64,000 bases of DNA. Source: Fibrobacter sp. (GTDB lineage: Bacteria; Fibrobacterota; Fibrobacteria; Fibrobacterales; Fibrobacteraceae). The stretch covers positions 1 to 64,000 of the forward strand of contig JAGCPZ010000048.1 of assembly GCA_017965445.1 (NCBI GenBank). Reading direction: 5' to 3'. This document shows, piece by piece, positions 42,485 to 50,829 of the stretch. Made by a program: the position numbers and the translations under genes. The notes under the pieces were generated by a model that saw nothing but the letters and a program-made list of their open reading frames with translations, made no database searches and was not told where the DNA came from. Within the stretch, counting starts at the first letter, position 1. Each line of letters starts with the position of its first letter.

Positions 42485-43420
42485 ATGAAAAAGCTTATTC
42501 TTGCATCGGCGATAATGTTCGCCATGACTGCTTGTGACGAAGGTAGCCCGACATCCAGCAATACCCCATCTACGCCGGATACTGGAAACCAGACTGTTGA
42601 CAATCCGGTTGGTGGTGAATCCCAAAATCCTCAAAATCCAGGTAATCCAAATAGTCAAGTCGTCAATGCTGGCGAGCCGTCTTGCACGGTTACTACGACT
42701 GCTAATTCCGTAACCACAGAGCAGATTTTGCCCGGTGTGGGGACCTATATCTCGACCGCCGTCAATAACGGTTCGCGTTATTCTAGCATCACGTCGGAAT
42801 ACTGGTATGCCGACAACGCGACTGCCGCTGACGAGTGTCAAAAAAATAAAGAGGAGGCAAGCCACTGGCTGGATGGCTCCATGAAGGTGACCTGCTCTGG
42901 CAACAAGATTTTTGTTGAAGAAGTAGATGAGGGCGACCTGAGCGAATATGAAGCTGACTTCAGGGAGAACTGTGAAGATTTCGAAGCCTGGGCAAAGAGC
43001 TATTCAACTTCAAACAATCCGGGTTCGTCCACCGATCCCTCATCCACGATTGTTGACATTGGCGGCTATAAATGCGAAGTATCCCGTTCCGGCAAAGCTG
43101 TTACAATCCTCCAGTCCTATAAGGGACTTGGCTTTGAGGAGACTATTTCGTTTGAAAGCGGCACACCGGTAGGTGTTCGGAAGATGACGTTTACCGACGC
43201 CCAAGAAGCTGCCGAGGAATGCAGAGATCAAAAAGAAGAGGCCGAAGATTCCAACGACCCGCTGTACAAGGTTGAATGTTCCGGCAAAACCGTCGTGGTG
43301 ACCAAGAAGGCTAAGGATGAGTTTGGTTGGGGCGTTGACGGCTTTGAGGACTATTACAAGGCCTGGTGCGAAGACCAGAAACGCCGCCTGAAAAACGGCG
43401 AAATAGACATGCTCATCTGA
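42485..43420 (+). CDS. Lipoprotein with two related modules (paralog)
   Basis: 311 residues. Signal MKKLILASAIMFAMTAC gives lipobox MTAC, with an Asn/Pro/Ser-rich neck. Module 1: CTVTTTANSVTTEQILPG, EYWYADNATAADECQKNKEE, MKVTCSGNKIFVEEVDEGDL; module 2: CEVSRSGKAVTILQSYKGLG, ECRDQKEEAEDS, YKVECSGKTVVVTKKA. It is the closest paralog of the gene at 41524. A bidirectional terminator follows. Expansion by duplication of module and gene seems likely. Confidence 0.8.
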   Translation: MKKLILASAIMFAMTACDEGSPTSSNTPSTPDTGNQTVDNPVGGESQNPQNPGNPNSQVVNAGEPSCTVTTTANSVTTEQILPGVGTYISTAVNNGSRYSSITSEYWYADNATAADECQKNKEEASHWLDGSMKVTCSGNKIFVEEVDEGDLSEYEADFRENCEDFEAWAKSYSTSNNPGSSTDPSSTIVDIGGYKCEVSRSGKAVTILQSYKGLGFEETISFESGTPVGVRKMTFTDAQEAAEECRDQKEEAEDSNDPLYKVECSGKTVVVTKKAKDEFGWGVDGFEDYYKAWCEDQKRRLKNGEIDMLI

Positions 43421-43435
43421 TGATGGAAACATCTC

Positions 43436-43466
43436 AAAAAGACTCCGCGTTTTGCGGAGTCTTTTT
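43436..43466. terminator. Bidirectional terminator between convergent genes
   Basis: AAAAAGACTCCGC pairs with GCGGAGTCTTTTT around GTTTT (13 bp). It closes the lipoprotein cluster and the minus-strand SPOR gene. Confidence 0.95.
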
Positions 43467-43493
43467 CATATTCAGTTCGTTGCTTTTGTGAAA

Positions 43494-44039
43494 TTACATG
43501 TCTTCGCTTGCGCCTGGCTGACCGATGCGGTCGTTCTTGCGGTTATCAACCCAGCCGGCGTAACCCTGCGGGGCAAGCACTTCCTTGCCAAACTGCTGGG
43601 CGTTTGCAATCGTGGAGAAGTAGCCCACGCGTACGCGGTAGAACGTACCTTCCAGTTCACCCGGGTTTTCGACTTCGGCGACGTAGGCCTTGATGCCTTG
43701 GTCGGAGAGCCTGCTCACAACGCTGTTGGCGGCCCTTCTAGAAGGCTGGATGCTCACCTGGATGACGAACGGACCCGAGGAACCCTGTTCGATGTTTGAC
43801 GATACCGGGGTGGGTGCTGCGGCGGGAGCGCTTTTTTCCTCTGTTTCGCTAAGGGACTGGATGGGGACGAGTGCCGGTTCTTCCTCTGCAGGCGCGGCTT
43901 CGGTTGTTGCGTTTTGTTCTGCGGCGGGAGTGGCTTCTGCTTGCGGAGTCTTTTGTTCTTCTTCCTTGCTACCGCATGCCGAAAGTAGTGAACAGGACAG
44001 GGCGATAACCCCGATGAGTGAGACCGATTGCAGCTTCAT
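43494..44039 (-). CDS. SPOR-domain lipoprotein
   Basis: About 181 residues. TGGAGT upstream places the start at ATG 44039, not at longer in-frame ATGs. Signal MKLQSVSLIGVIALSCSLL ends at lipobox LSAC. A Glu/Ala/Pro-rich neck of about 70 residues is followed by a SPOR domain: FVIQVSIQPSRRAANSVVSR, YRVRVGYFSTIANAQQFGKE. SPOR domains bind denuded peptidoglycan, often at the division septum. Likely lipidated in the outer membrane. It converges on the lipoprotein cluster. Confidence 0.88.
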   Translation of the reverse strand: MKLQSVSLIGVIALSCSLLSACGSKEEEQKTPQAEATPAAEQNATTEAAPAEEEPALVPIQSLSETEEKSAPAAAPTPVSSNIEQGSSGPFVIQVSIQPSRRAANSVVSRLSDQGIKAYVAEVENPGELEGTFYRVRVGYFSTIANAQQFGKEVLAPQGYAGWVDNRKNDRIGQPGASEDM

Positions 44040-44384
44040 GGCTAAACTCCACATTAAAAATTTTTTCTCCGGAATTAAATGGGATTTTCTTACAAAGAAT
44101 ATACATAAGTCTTTGATACTTCGCAAGTTATGGATATTTATTTTTGTAAAAATTAATGAAATTTTACAAAGAAAACCGTGCAAAATCGTGGAATTTTTGT
44201 AAATTTAGTGCTCAAATGTTTATGTGCTCGTAAGGTGTTTCTCTTTTTTGCCTGATCGAACGAATTTTTTTTGAAAAAATTTCGGTAAAATTCTCGGGAG
44301 CGTCTCGTTAATGTGCAAATAAGTTTCATATATTTCTACTTGAAAAAGAAGTTTTTTTGCTTATAGCGGGAAAAAAGGTTTTTT

Positions 44385-46304
44385 GTGAAACTCAATATAC
44401 ATGGTTTGGCGTTCAAACAGTCGATGCTGACGTTGGTGGGGTTCAGCATCGTTTTTGCCGTGTTGTTTGGGGTTCTCAGTACCCGTGTGAAAACTGAATT
44501 CTCGACGTTGCTGACGCAAAAGGGCGAGGAAATCAGCCTTGCGAATGTGGCGATTATCGAAAAGCTCTTTGAAAAAGGTAAAAAACTGGGCGATGAGTAC
44601 GCCGAAGTGCTTGGAAAAGAGATGCTTTCCGGCAAGGAACTGGAGGACTTTTTAACCCAGGCCGTCTTTGACGCGAGACAGTCGATTCCGCAAGTGATGG
44701 CTGTCGTGGTCGCTTACGAGCCGGGTATGGCGCCCAATGCGAAATGGCACCAGGAGGTGATGCTCCTCGCACAGTATTCGGGGAACGATATCAAGCTGAT
44801 GAAGGGCAAGAACTATCTCGACAAAACTTGGTACACGACCACGAAAAACTTGCAGGCCGGTATTTGGCAGGAACCGTTTGTCGGTGATTTTATTCAGGAA
44901 CCGATAGCTATTTACACGGCTCCCATTTACCAAAAGGATGCTTATGGGAATACTGTTTTTGCGGGAGTCCTCTGCATTGACATGTCGATTGCGTTCCTCG
45001 AGGAGACGGTCGCTTCGATTCCCGTGTCCAATTCGGGGTACGTTGTTATCTTGTCTGCAAACGGTACGGTGATTGCCCATCCCAAAAGCGATATCGTGTT
45101 CAAGGAAACTCTTTCGGGCCTCACGCGCGGAATTGAAGGGGCTGCGTCCGATTTCGAAAAGACCATACGTAGCATGAAAAAGGGACTATTCATGGGGCGT
45201 ACTCCCAATGAAACGGAAGCCGCCATCTATTTCAACGTGATGGAATCGAACGGCTGGACGTTCATGATTGTGTGGCCGGCGCAGAAATATATGGAAAGTC
45301 AGCGCTCGGTGGAACAGCTGTTCGTATGGTTCTGTGTTGCAGGCTATGTCGTTATGCTGATTTTGATTGTCGTGATTTCGACAAGGGTGTCCCGTCCGCT
45401 CAACGAACTTGCCGCTGCGGCGACCAAACTGGGGCAGGGGGATTTCAACGTGTCGATCCCGCATCTTTCGGGCCGTGACGAAATTGCTCATTTTGCATGG
45501 GCGTTCTTGAACATGCGCACTTCGCTCAAGGAATATATTGAAAAGCAGAAGGACATGGACCGCATCGAAAGCGAACTGGACTTTGCAAAAGATATCCAGC
45601 TGGGCTTTTTGCCCATGACCGAAGAAGAAGAGGATTCCGGCGACGCTCTCCACGAACTGACTCCGTTCCTTCGTCCGGCAAAGGAAGTCGGTGGCGATTT
45701 CTATGACTTCTTCAAGCTTGACGATGGCCGCCTGTGTGTTGTCGTGGGTGATGTCTCGGGGAAGGGCGTGCCTGCGGCCTTGTTCATGATGGTCTCGCGA
45801 ATCGTGCTCCGTACCATGGCGAAAAACTTGAAGTCCGTTGTCGAAACCTTTGACAATACGAACCACGAACTGGCTATACGCAACAGGGCGAACATGTTTG
45901 TAACGATATGGATGGGGTTCGTTGACTTGAAGACGGGGCATGTGGAATTTGCATCGGCTGGCCATAATCCGCCTGTCATTCGGCATAAGGATGGCTCGGT
46001 CGAGTTTGCGAAGAGCAAGGCGGGGATGGTCATGGCGGCTATGGATAACACGCATTACAAGATGCAGACGCTGGACCTTGTTCCCGGCGATATGCTGTTC
46101 CTTTATACCGACGGCGTGACCGAGGCGACGAACGGGCGTGACGAACTGTTCGGAAATGACAGGCTACTCGAAGCTCTGGCCAAGGGTGGCAGTGGCGGCA
46201 CTAAGGAAACGTGCCGCTTCGTCAAACAGCAAATTGACGCTTTTGTGGGGAACGCATCGCAATTTGACGATATTACGATGTTGGCAATGGACTATAAGGG
46301 GTAA
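44385..46304 (+). CDS. Membrane sensor serine phosphatase (Cache-HAMP-PP2C/SpoIIE)
   Basis: 639 residues; GTG 44385 with AAAGG upstream. First membrane helix about 10-30, then a dCache-type sensor domain (WYTTTKNLQAGIWQEPFVGD, AGVLCIDMSIAFLEE), second membrane helix about 305-330 and HAMP (SRPLNELAAAATKLGQGDF). The C-terminal half is a PP2C/SpoIIE phosphatase (AKEVGGDFYDFF, VVGDVSGKGVPAALFM, GDMLFLYTDGVTEATN), with Asp residues for Mn/Mg. It would dephosphorylate an anti-anti-sigma-type partner in response to a periplasmic ligand. No partner is encoded nearby. Confidence 0.92.
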   Translation: MKLNIHGLAFKQSMLTLVGFSIVFAVLFGVLSTRVKTEFSTLLTQKGEEISLANVAIIEKLFEKGKKLGDEYAEVLGKEMLSGKELEDFLTQAVFDARQSIPQVMAVVVAYEPGMAPNAKWHQEVMLLAQYSGNDIKLMKGKNYLDKTWYTTTKNLQAGIWQEPFVGDFIQEPIAIYTAPIYQKDAYGNTVFAGVLCIDMSIAFLEETVASIPVSNSGYVVILSANGTVIAHPKSDIVFKETLSGLTRGIEGAASDFEKTIRSMKKGLFMGRTPNETEAAIYFNVMESNGWTFMIVWPAQKYMESQRSVEQLFVWFCVAGYVVMLILIVVISTRVSRPLNELAAAATKLGQGDFNVSIPHLSGRDEIAHFAWAFLNMRTSLKEYIEKQKDMDRIESELDFAKDIQLGFLPMTEEEEDSGDALHELTPFLRPAKEVGGDFYDFFKLDDGRLCVVVGDVSGKGVPAALFMMVSRIVLRTMAKNLKSVVETFDNTNHELAIRNRANMFVTIWMGFVDLKTGHVEFASAGHNPPVIRHKDGSVEFAKSKAGMVMAAMDNTHYKMQTLDLVPGDMLFLYTDGVTEATNGRDELFGNDRLLEALAKGGSGGTKETCRFVKQQIDAFVGNASQFDDITMLAMDYKG

Positions 46305-46382
46305 AATGTTCCCCTTGACGGATTTTGGAATTTTAAATATATTTGGCTATCCAAAAATTGAATTTTTAACCAAAGGATTATC

Positions 46383-46592
46383 GTGATCGGCGTTATTGTT
46401 AAGTCCAACGAACCTTTCGAACGCGCACTCAAGCGTTTCACCAAGTCTTGCGAAAAGAACGGCATCATTTCCGATGTCAAGAAGCGCCAGCGCTTCGAAA
46501 AGCCCTCCGAAGAAAAGAAGCGCATTGAAACGGCTGCTCGTCGCAAGCGTCTCAAAGAGATTGCTGACCAGAACCGCAAGCGTCTCTACTAA
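46383..46592 (+). CDS. rpsU: 30S ribosomal protein S21
   Basis: 69 residues from GTG 46383. VKSNEPFERALKRFTKSCEK is the typical S21 core with the basic C-terminal RRKRLKEIADQNRKRLY. Short gap and terminator behind. It is a component of the small ribosomal subunit needed at initiation. Start codon GTG with AAAGGA upstream. Its tandem with a YqeY-domain gene is a common rpsU-yqeY arrangement. Confidence 0.95.
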   Translation: MIGVIVKSNEPFERALKRFTKSCEKNGIISDVKKRQRFEKPSEEKKRIETAARRKRLKEIADQNRKRLY

Positions 46593-46617
46593 TTCCAATC
46601 GGATTTTTGCTAAAATT

Positions 46618-46660
46618 TAATGAGTTGTCGGCGTCTGCCGATGACTCATTAGGTGTTTTT
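46618..46660 (+). terminator. Terminator between rpsU and the YqeY gene
   Basis: TAATGAGTTGTCGGC and GCCGATGACTCATTA form a 15-bp stem (with two wobble pairs) around GTCT and are followed by a T-rich run. It lies 26 nt behind rpsU and 30 nt ahead of the YqeY start, so partial read-through is plausible. Confidence 0.8.
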
Positions 46661-46689
46661 AGAACGCGGGCATCCGCGAAGGAAATAAT

Positions 46690-47160
46690 ATGGCAAGTGA
46701 ACTTTTGACAAAAATTCTCGACGACATCAAGACTGCCATGAAGGCTCACGATGCCGGAACTCTCGGAACGCTCCGTACGCTCCATTCTGATATCAAGAAC
46801 GAAGCCATGAAGGCCGGTGCCGCTCCGGCTCAAATCATGGACACTATTACCGATGCTATGTGTATCGACGTTCTTGCCAAGAGCGTGAAGCAGAAACAGG
46901 AATCCATCGAAATCCTCAAGAAGGGTGGCTTCTTGGACAAGATTCCCGAAGAAGAAGCTTGCATTGCCCTTTACCGCAAGTATATGCCTGCCGAAATGAG
47001 CGAAGACGAAGTCAAGGCCCTCATCGCCGAAATCAAGGCCGCGACTGGCGCTTCTAGCCCGAAGGACATGGGCAAGATCATGAAGGAACTCTCCCCGAAG
47101 GTCAAGGGCCGTTTTGACGCCAAGCGCGCATCCGCTCTTGTGCAAGAAGCTTTGAAGTAA
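46690..47160 (+). CDS. GatB/YqeY-domain protein
   Basis: 156 residues. LLTKILDDIKTAMKAHDAGT with LRTLHSDIKNEAM begins the YqeY-like helical region, and VKALIAEIKAATGASSPKDM with MGKIMKELSPKVKGRFDAKR ends it. YqeY is homologous to the GatB tail, binds tRNA-like elements and has unclear function. ATG 46690 follows GAAGGAAATA. Adjacent to rpsU as in many genomes. Confidence 0.93.
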   Translation: MASELLTKILDDIKTAMKAHDAGTLGTLRTLHSDIKNEAMKAGAAPAQIMDTITDAMCIDVLAKSVKQKQESIEILKKGGFLDKIPEEEACIALYRKYMPAEMSEDEVKALIAEIKAATGASSPKDMGKIMKELSPKVKGRFDAKRASALVQEALK

Positions 47161-47345
47161 TATTAAGAGGGGAAAGCCTTCCCCTCGCTTCCATCGACAG
47201 TCTCAGCGACAAAGGTCCCTGAGCTCGGTTGGTGAGCTCAGCCGAACCATGTCGAAGGGCCGCTACCCTTTCGCCTAGGGGCTCTGCCCCTAAGACCCCG
47301 TATTGTCATGCCCGGCTTGACCGGGCATCTCCTTTTTATATGGTT
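47161..47345. repeat. Repeat-rich intergenic region with terminator-like hairpins
   Basis: After the YqeY stop are GAGGGGA...TCCCCTC, a GAGCTC pair near 47220-47240, a TAGGGGC...GCCCCTA pair, and ATGCCCGG...CCGGGCAT with TTTTTAT at 47307-47340, which is a good terminator. The region also has GTCCCTGAGC and CATGTCGAAGGG, resembling dispersed intergenic repeats. No gene. Confidence 0.6.
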
Positions 47346-47368
47346 CTAAAAATTTATATTGTTAGTCC

Positions 47369-48898
47369 ATGCCCACCGCTCAATCCAAAATCCAGGAACT
47401 GGAACTGCTCTACAAGATTAGTTCCATCTTGAACCAGACGCTCGATTTCGAGAGCGTCGCGCATCCGATTTTGGAAGTGGTGGAATCGACAATGGGCGTG
47501 GAGCATGCGACTCTTACCCTGTACAACCGCCACACCGGCGAAATTTCCATCGAAATTGCGGAAGGCCTTTCGAGCCGCCAGGCGCGCAAGGGCCGCTACA
47601 AAGTGGGCGAGGGCATTACTGGCCGTGTCGTCGAGACGGGTAAGCCGATTATTATTCCCTCCGTGGCGAAGGACCCGGATTTTTTGGACCGTACAGGTCG
47701 CGGCAAGACGGAGGACAAGGCTTTCCTCTGCGTTCCCGTCATCATGGAACATCAAGTAATCGGCGCCTTCAGTGCTGACGTGCAAAATCCCGTCGAGAGT
47801 GAACTTCCCGAGAAACTTCGCTTGTTGGAAATTATTGCGCAAATGTTGGCTGCGGCGGTCAAGCTCCGTCGTGAAGCCCGCGAAGAGAACGAAATCCTCA
47901 AGGCCGAAAACGAACGCCTCACGCTGGAACTCAAGGACCGTTTCCAGCCGGACAACATCATCGGGCGTTCCGGAGAGATGCAGCGCGTGTACGCGCAGAT
48001 TGACCAAGTTTCCCGTAGTCCCCTGCCAGCGCTCATTGTGGGCGAGGTCGGTACTGGCAAGGGCCTTGTGGCCGAGGCCATCCATTACCGCTCTGACCGC
48101 AATATGGGCCCGTTCGTCCGCGTTCACTGCGCATCGATGCCCGAATCCGTTTTGGACCGTGAACTTTTCGGTATCGAACGTGGTGCCTTGATTGGCGTGG
48201 TTGCCGAAACGCCGGGCCGCGTTGAACAGGCCGAAGGCGGTACGCTGTTCCTCGACGAAGTGGGCGAACTCTCGCCGAACTTGCAGGTGAAACTCTTGCG
48301 GCTGTTGCAGCAGGGCGAAGTGGAACGCATCGGTGCCCGCATCGCAAAAAAGGTGAACGTCCGCGTGATTGCGGCCACCACCAAGAATCTACAGCAGATG
48401 GTGGAAGAGGGAACCTTCCGCGAGGATCTCTATTACCAGCTGCACATTTTCCCGATTTACGTGCCGCCTCTCAGAAACCGCAAGACGGACATCGTGCTGT
48501 TGGCGGACCATTTCGTGGAGCATTACTGCCGTATCGTCGGGAAGAACGTCCGCCGCCTTGCGCGCACGACCATCAACATGCTCATGAGTTACCCGTGGCC
48601 GGGCAACGTGCGCGAACTGGAAAACGGCATTGAGCGTGCGGTCCTCGTGACCGACGAGGACGTCATCTACCCGCATCATTTCCCGACCACGCTCCAGACT
48701 GCCGAAACAAGCGACACTCCTGTTTCAGGAAATTTCAAGCGCATGGTCGAGGCCTACGAACGCGATATCATTTGCGATGCCCTCAAGAGCAGCAAGGGCA
48801 AAATCGCTGCGGCCGCCCGCAGTCTATCTACCACGCCTCGCATATTGACATATAAAATAAACCAGCTTGGCATTGACCTCGCTGGCTTCGGAAAGTAA
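47369..48898 (+). CDS. GAF-AAA+-Fis regulator (NifA-like) lacking a canonical GAFTGA loop
   Basis: 509 residues. GAF domain about 20-160 (TMGVEHATLTLYNRHTGEIS), AAA+ domain about 195-425 with Walker A GEVGTGKGLVAEA, Walker B GGTLFLDEVGEL and arginine-finger region REDLYYQLHIFPIYVPPLRN, then Fis-type helix-turn-helix AAAARSLSTTPRILTYKINQ. Overall like NifA/NtrC enhancer-binding proteins. The sigma-54 contact loop, normally GAFTGA, reads GALIGV (ELFGIERGALIGV, about 266-277), so contact with sigma-54 is doubtful. Ligand and targets unknown. Start 47369. Confidence 0.88.
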   Translation: MPTAQSKIQELELLYKISSILNQTLDFESVAHPILEVVESTMGVEHATLTLYNRHTGEISIEIAEGLSSRQARKGRYKVGEGITGRVVETGKPIIIPSVAKDPDFLDRTGRGKTEDKAFLCVPVIMEHQVIGAFSADVQNPVESELPEKLRLLEIIAQMLAAAVKLRREAREENEILKAENERLTLELKDRFQPDNIIGRSGEMQRVYAQIDQVSRSPLPALIVGEVGTGKGLVAEAIHYRSDRNMGPFVRVHCASMPESVLDRELFGIERGALIGVVAETPGRVEQAEGGTLFLDEVGELSPNLQVKLLRLLQQGEVERIGARIAKKVNVRVIAATTKNLQQMVEEGTFREDLYYQLHIFPIYVPPLRNRKTDIVLLADHFVEHYCRIVGKNVRRLARTTINMLMSYPWPGNVRELENGIERAVLVTDEDVIYPHHFPTTLQTAETSDTPVSGNFKRMVEAYERDIICDALKSSKGKIAAAARSLSTTPRILTYKINQLGIDLAGFGK

Positions 48899-48938
48899 GT
48901 CGCAAATTGCGATATCGACTGTTGTTGTCTTGGCGATT

Positions 48939-50021
48939 CTAGAACTGTTCGATGAATTTGCGGACGTCTTGGGGAACCCAGGTGTCTGCTGGTCTGCCGT
49001 TGTCGGATGCGAGCCAATCGTGGGCGCCTCCCCAAGTGCAGACTCGGACAGGGAATCGCGGATCTACCTTCTTGAAATTGTAGCAAACGTGTGTTTTGCC
49101 CATGTCTTCGGTGTATCGTTCCATAACCCCGATTTCGTCGCTGACGTCGGTAAAGTTCCCGTTGCCGTCTTCGGGACCGTTATTCTTTAGGATTCGGGTA
49201 ATGGCGTTGTCCAACCTGTCATAAGGACACAAATTGTCGCTGATACCATGAACTTCCATCCAGGCGATAGGCTTGCCTTTGTTTTCGGGCATATAGATGT
49301 TGTAGTCAGCTACGCTATAGGTAACCACGGCGCGGATTCGGTGCTGGAAATCCTGGGCCAGCGAGTTGCTGAACATGGCTCCGAAGCTGAAACCCGTGAC
49401 AAATACACGCGAGGTGTCGATGCAGAGGTTCTCTTCCAGGAGGCTCAGCATTTCGGCAAAGAAAACGTGGTCCTTGTCGTCATCGTGGCGCCAAATATTG
49501 TAATCGGTTTCTCCTTTCGGGGCAACAAAGATGTAGTTTCCTTCGGCGTCCAGTTTCTTTTGTCCGTAATACGGCGAAAGGAAGGACAGGTTGTCGGTTG
49601 TCGATGCGATGTTTTCTGGGGATGAACCCATAAAGTAATTGGCGAATAGAATCTTGTAGGGCTTGTTGTTGTCGTAGTTCTCGGGCAAATCCATGTAGAA
49701 TTCGCGCTGAAGGCCGGCACTCTGCATCTTGTAGAGTTTGGAGGTGCCGTTGCTTAAGACCTTTATGGCTTCCAGGGTGGACTGCGTTCCGCATCCCTTA
49801 CTGGGGGTGGGCGCGTTTTTCAGCTCGTAAACGGGGAAGGAACTGTGATTGACTTGCGTACTGGAGCTTACAATGCTGGAACTAGAGCTCTCTATGCTGG
49901 AACTGGAAGGAGGCGGAATTTCAGGCCCATTGGGGGTTGGAGAACTTGTGTCGTCTGAACAGGATAGGAGTGCTGTTGCCATCAAGGCGATGCTTGCAAA
50001 ATGGAATTTGAATCTTGTCAT
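48939..50021 (-). CDS. Lipid-anchored esterase (PHB-depolymerase/feruloyl-esterase-like)
   Basis: About 360 residues. Start at ATG 50021 rather than 50081 because it yields MTRFKFHFASIALMATALL and lipobox LLSC. A Pro/Ser-rich neck of about 40 residues follows. The hydrolase has FYMDLPENYDNNKPYKIL, nucleophile VTGFSFGAMFS (GFSFG), VHGISDNLCPYDR with the acid, and TWGGAHDW with the His. Matches CE1/PHB-type esterases, which in Fibrobacter cleave acetyl or feruloyl groups from xylan. It is next to barrel-protein genes and diverges from the AAA+ regulator. Confidence 0.85.
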   Translation of the reverse strand: MTRFKFHFASIALMATALLSCSDDTSSPTPNGPEIPPPSSSSIESSSSSIVSSSTQVNHSSFPVYELKNAPTPSKGCGTQSTLEAIKVLSNGTSKLYKMQSAGLQREFYMDLPENYDNNKPYKILFANYFMGSSPENIASTTDNLSFLSPYYGQKKLDAEGNYIFVAPKGETDYNIWRHDDDKDHVFFAEMLSLLEENLCIDTSRVFVTGFSFGAMFSNSLAQDFQHRIRAVVTYSVADYNIYMPENKGKPIAWMEVHGISDNLCPYDRLDNAITRILKNNGPEDGNGNFTDVSDEIGVMERYTEDMGKTHVCYNFKKVDPRFPVRVCTWGGAHDWLASDNGRPADTWVPQDVRKFIEQF

Positions 50022-50068
50022 AAAAACTCTAATAGAGGTTGTTCTAAAAATTATTTTAGTAAAAAAAC

Positions 50069-50091
50069 GCCTCCATGTCAAACATAGAGGC
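50069..50091 (-). terminator. Terminator of the upstream barrel gene
   Basis: GCCTCCATGTC, AAA-type centre, then GACAT-related complement ...TAGAGGC, read from the minus strand with T-rich flanks. It nearly matches the hairpin at 50782-50806, so gene and terminator were probably duplicated together. Confidence 0.75.
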
Positions 50092-50111
50092 TTTTCTTAT
50101 TTTTTTGAGGA

Positions 50112-50738
50112 TTAGTTGAATGTAAACGTTGCTACGGCTGAAATCGAATTGAAAGAGACCTTGCCTTCATAATCGAAAATTTTGCTCTTTGCAGAATAGT
50201 GGTTGAACGAAAGTGCGACACCGATACCCAATTCGTTATTTACCCACCATTCTTTACCTGCTGATAAGTTAAAGCTAAAGTTAGGGTCATAATTGGTAAC
50301 GATTTCGCCCATGACGCATATTTCGGTATAATCGGATATGCCGGCTGAAGCGCTGAAAAAAACGTTGGCTGCACCGGGAACATAATACGTGATGCCGGCT
50401 CCTAAAAAGATACTTCTGAATGATTTGTTGTTACCGATTGTCAATGTTGATTCGTTGCCGCTCTTGTCGGAAAATCTAATGTCATCAAATATGCCATTTA
50501 TATCTATAGTCCCGTGCAAAATAAAGTTTTGGATAATGGCTCCGCCAATTTTAAGTCCTGTTTCGAATTGGGCGCCTTTGCTCTCCATTTTGACACCGTT
50601 TGCTTGGAATTCGTTCAGAAAGTTTCCGTAGCCGAATCCGAAAGTGCCACTGAGAAAGAATCCGTCGTGGGTTTTCGGGGCCGATGTGGCGAGTGCGCAA
50701 CTCACAGCCAAGGCTATGAATAAAAGAAATTTCTTCAT
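50112..50738 (-). CDS. Outer-membrane beta-barrel protein (paralog 1)
   Basis: About 208 residues. AGGAGCCC upstream of ATG 50738 sets the start. Signal peptide MKKFLLFIALAVSCALATSA is followed by TRTHDGFFLSGTFG-like residues and a small eight-strand-type barrel (LKIGGAIIQNFILHGTIDIN, EWWVNNELGIGVALSFNHYS), ending in AVATFTFN with a terminal aromatic-polar pair. Fold like OmpW/OmpX-type proteins. Partner paralog lies immediately upstream. Confidence 0.82.
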   Translation of the reverse strand: MKKFLLFIALAVSCALATSAPKTHDGFFLSGTFGFGYGNFLNEFQANGVKMESKGAQFETGLKIGGAIIQNFILHGTIDINGIFDDIRFSDKSGNESTLTIGNNKSFRSIFLGAGITYYVPGAANVFFSASAGISDYTEICVMGEIVTNYDPNFSFNLSAGKEWWVNNELGIGVALSFNHYSAKSKIFDYEGKVSFNSISAVATFTFN

Positions 50739-50781
50739 GATTGGGCTCCTTTTGTATAAATTCAATGGACCGGTAAAAAAA

Positions 50782-50806
50782 TGCCTCCATGTTTGACACA
50801 GAGGCA
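50782..50806 (-). terminator. Terminator of the second barrel gene
   Basis: TGCCTC(C)ATGT, TTG, ACAC(A)GAGGCA, followed on the minus strand by T-rich bases. Nearly the same sequence as the hairpin at 50069. Confidence 0.75.
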
Positions 50807-50829
50807 CTTTTAGAAATTTTATCTAATGA

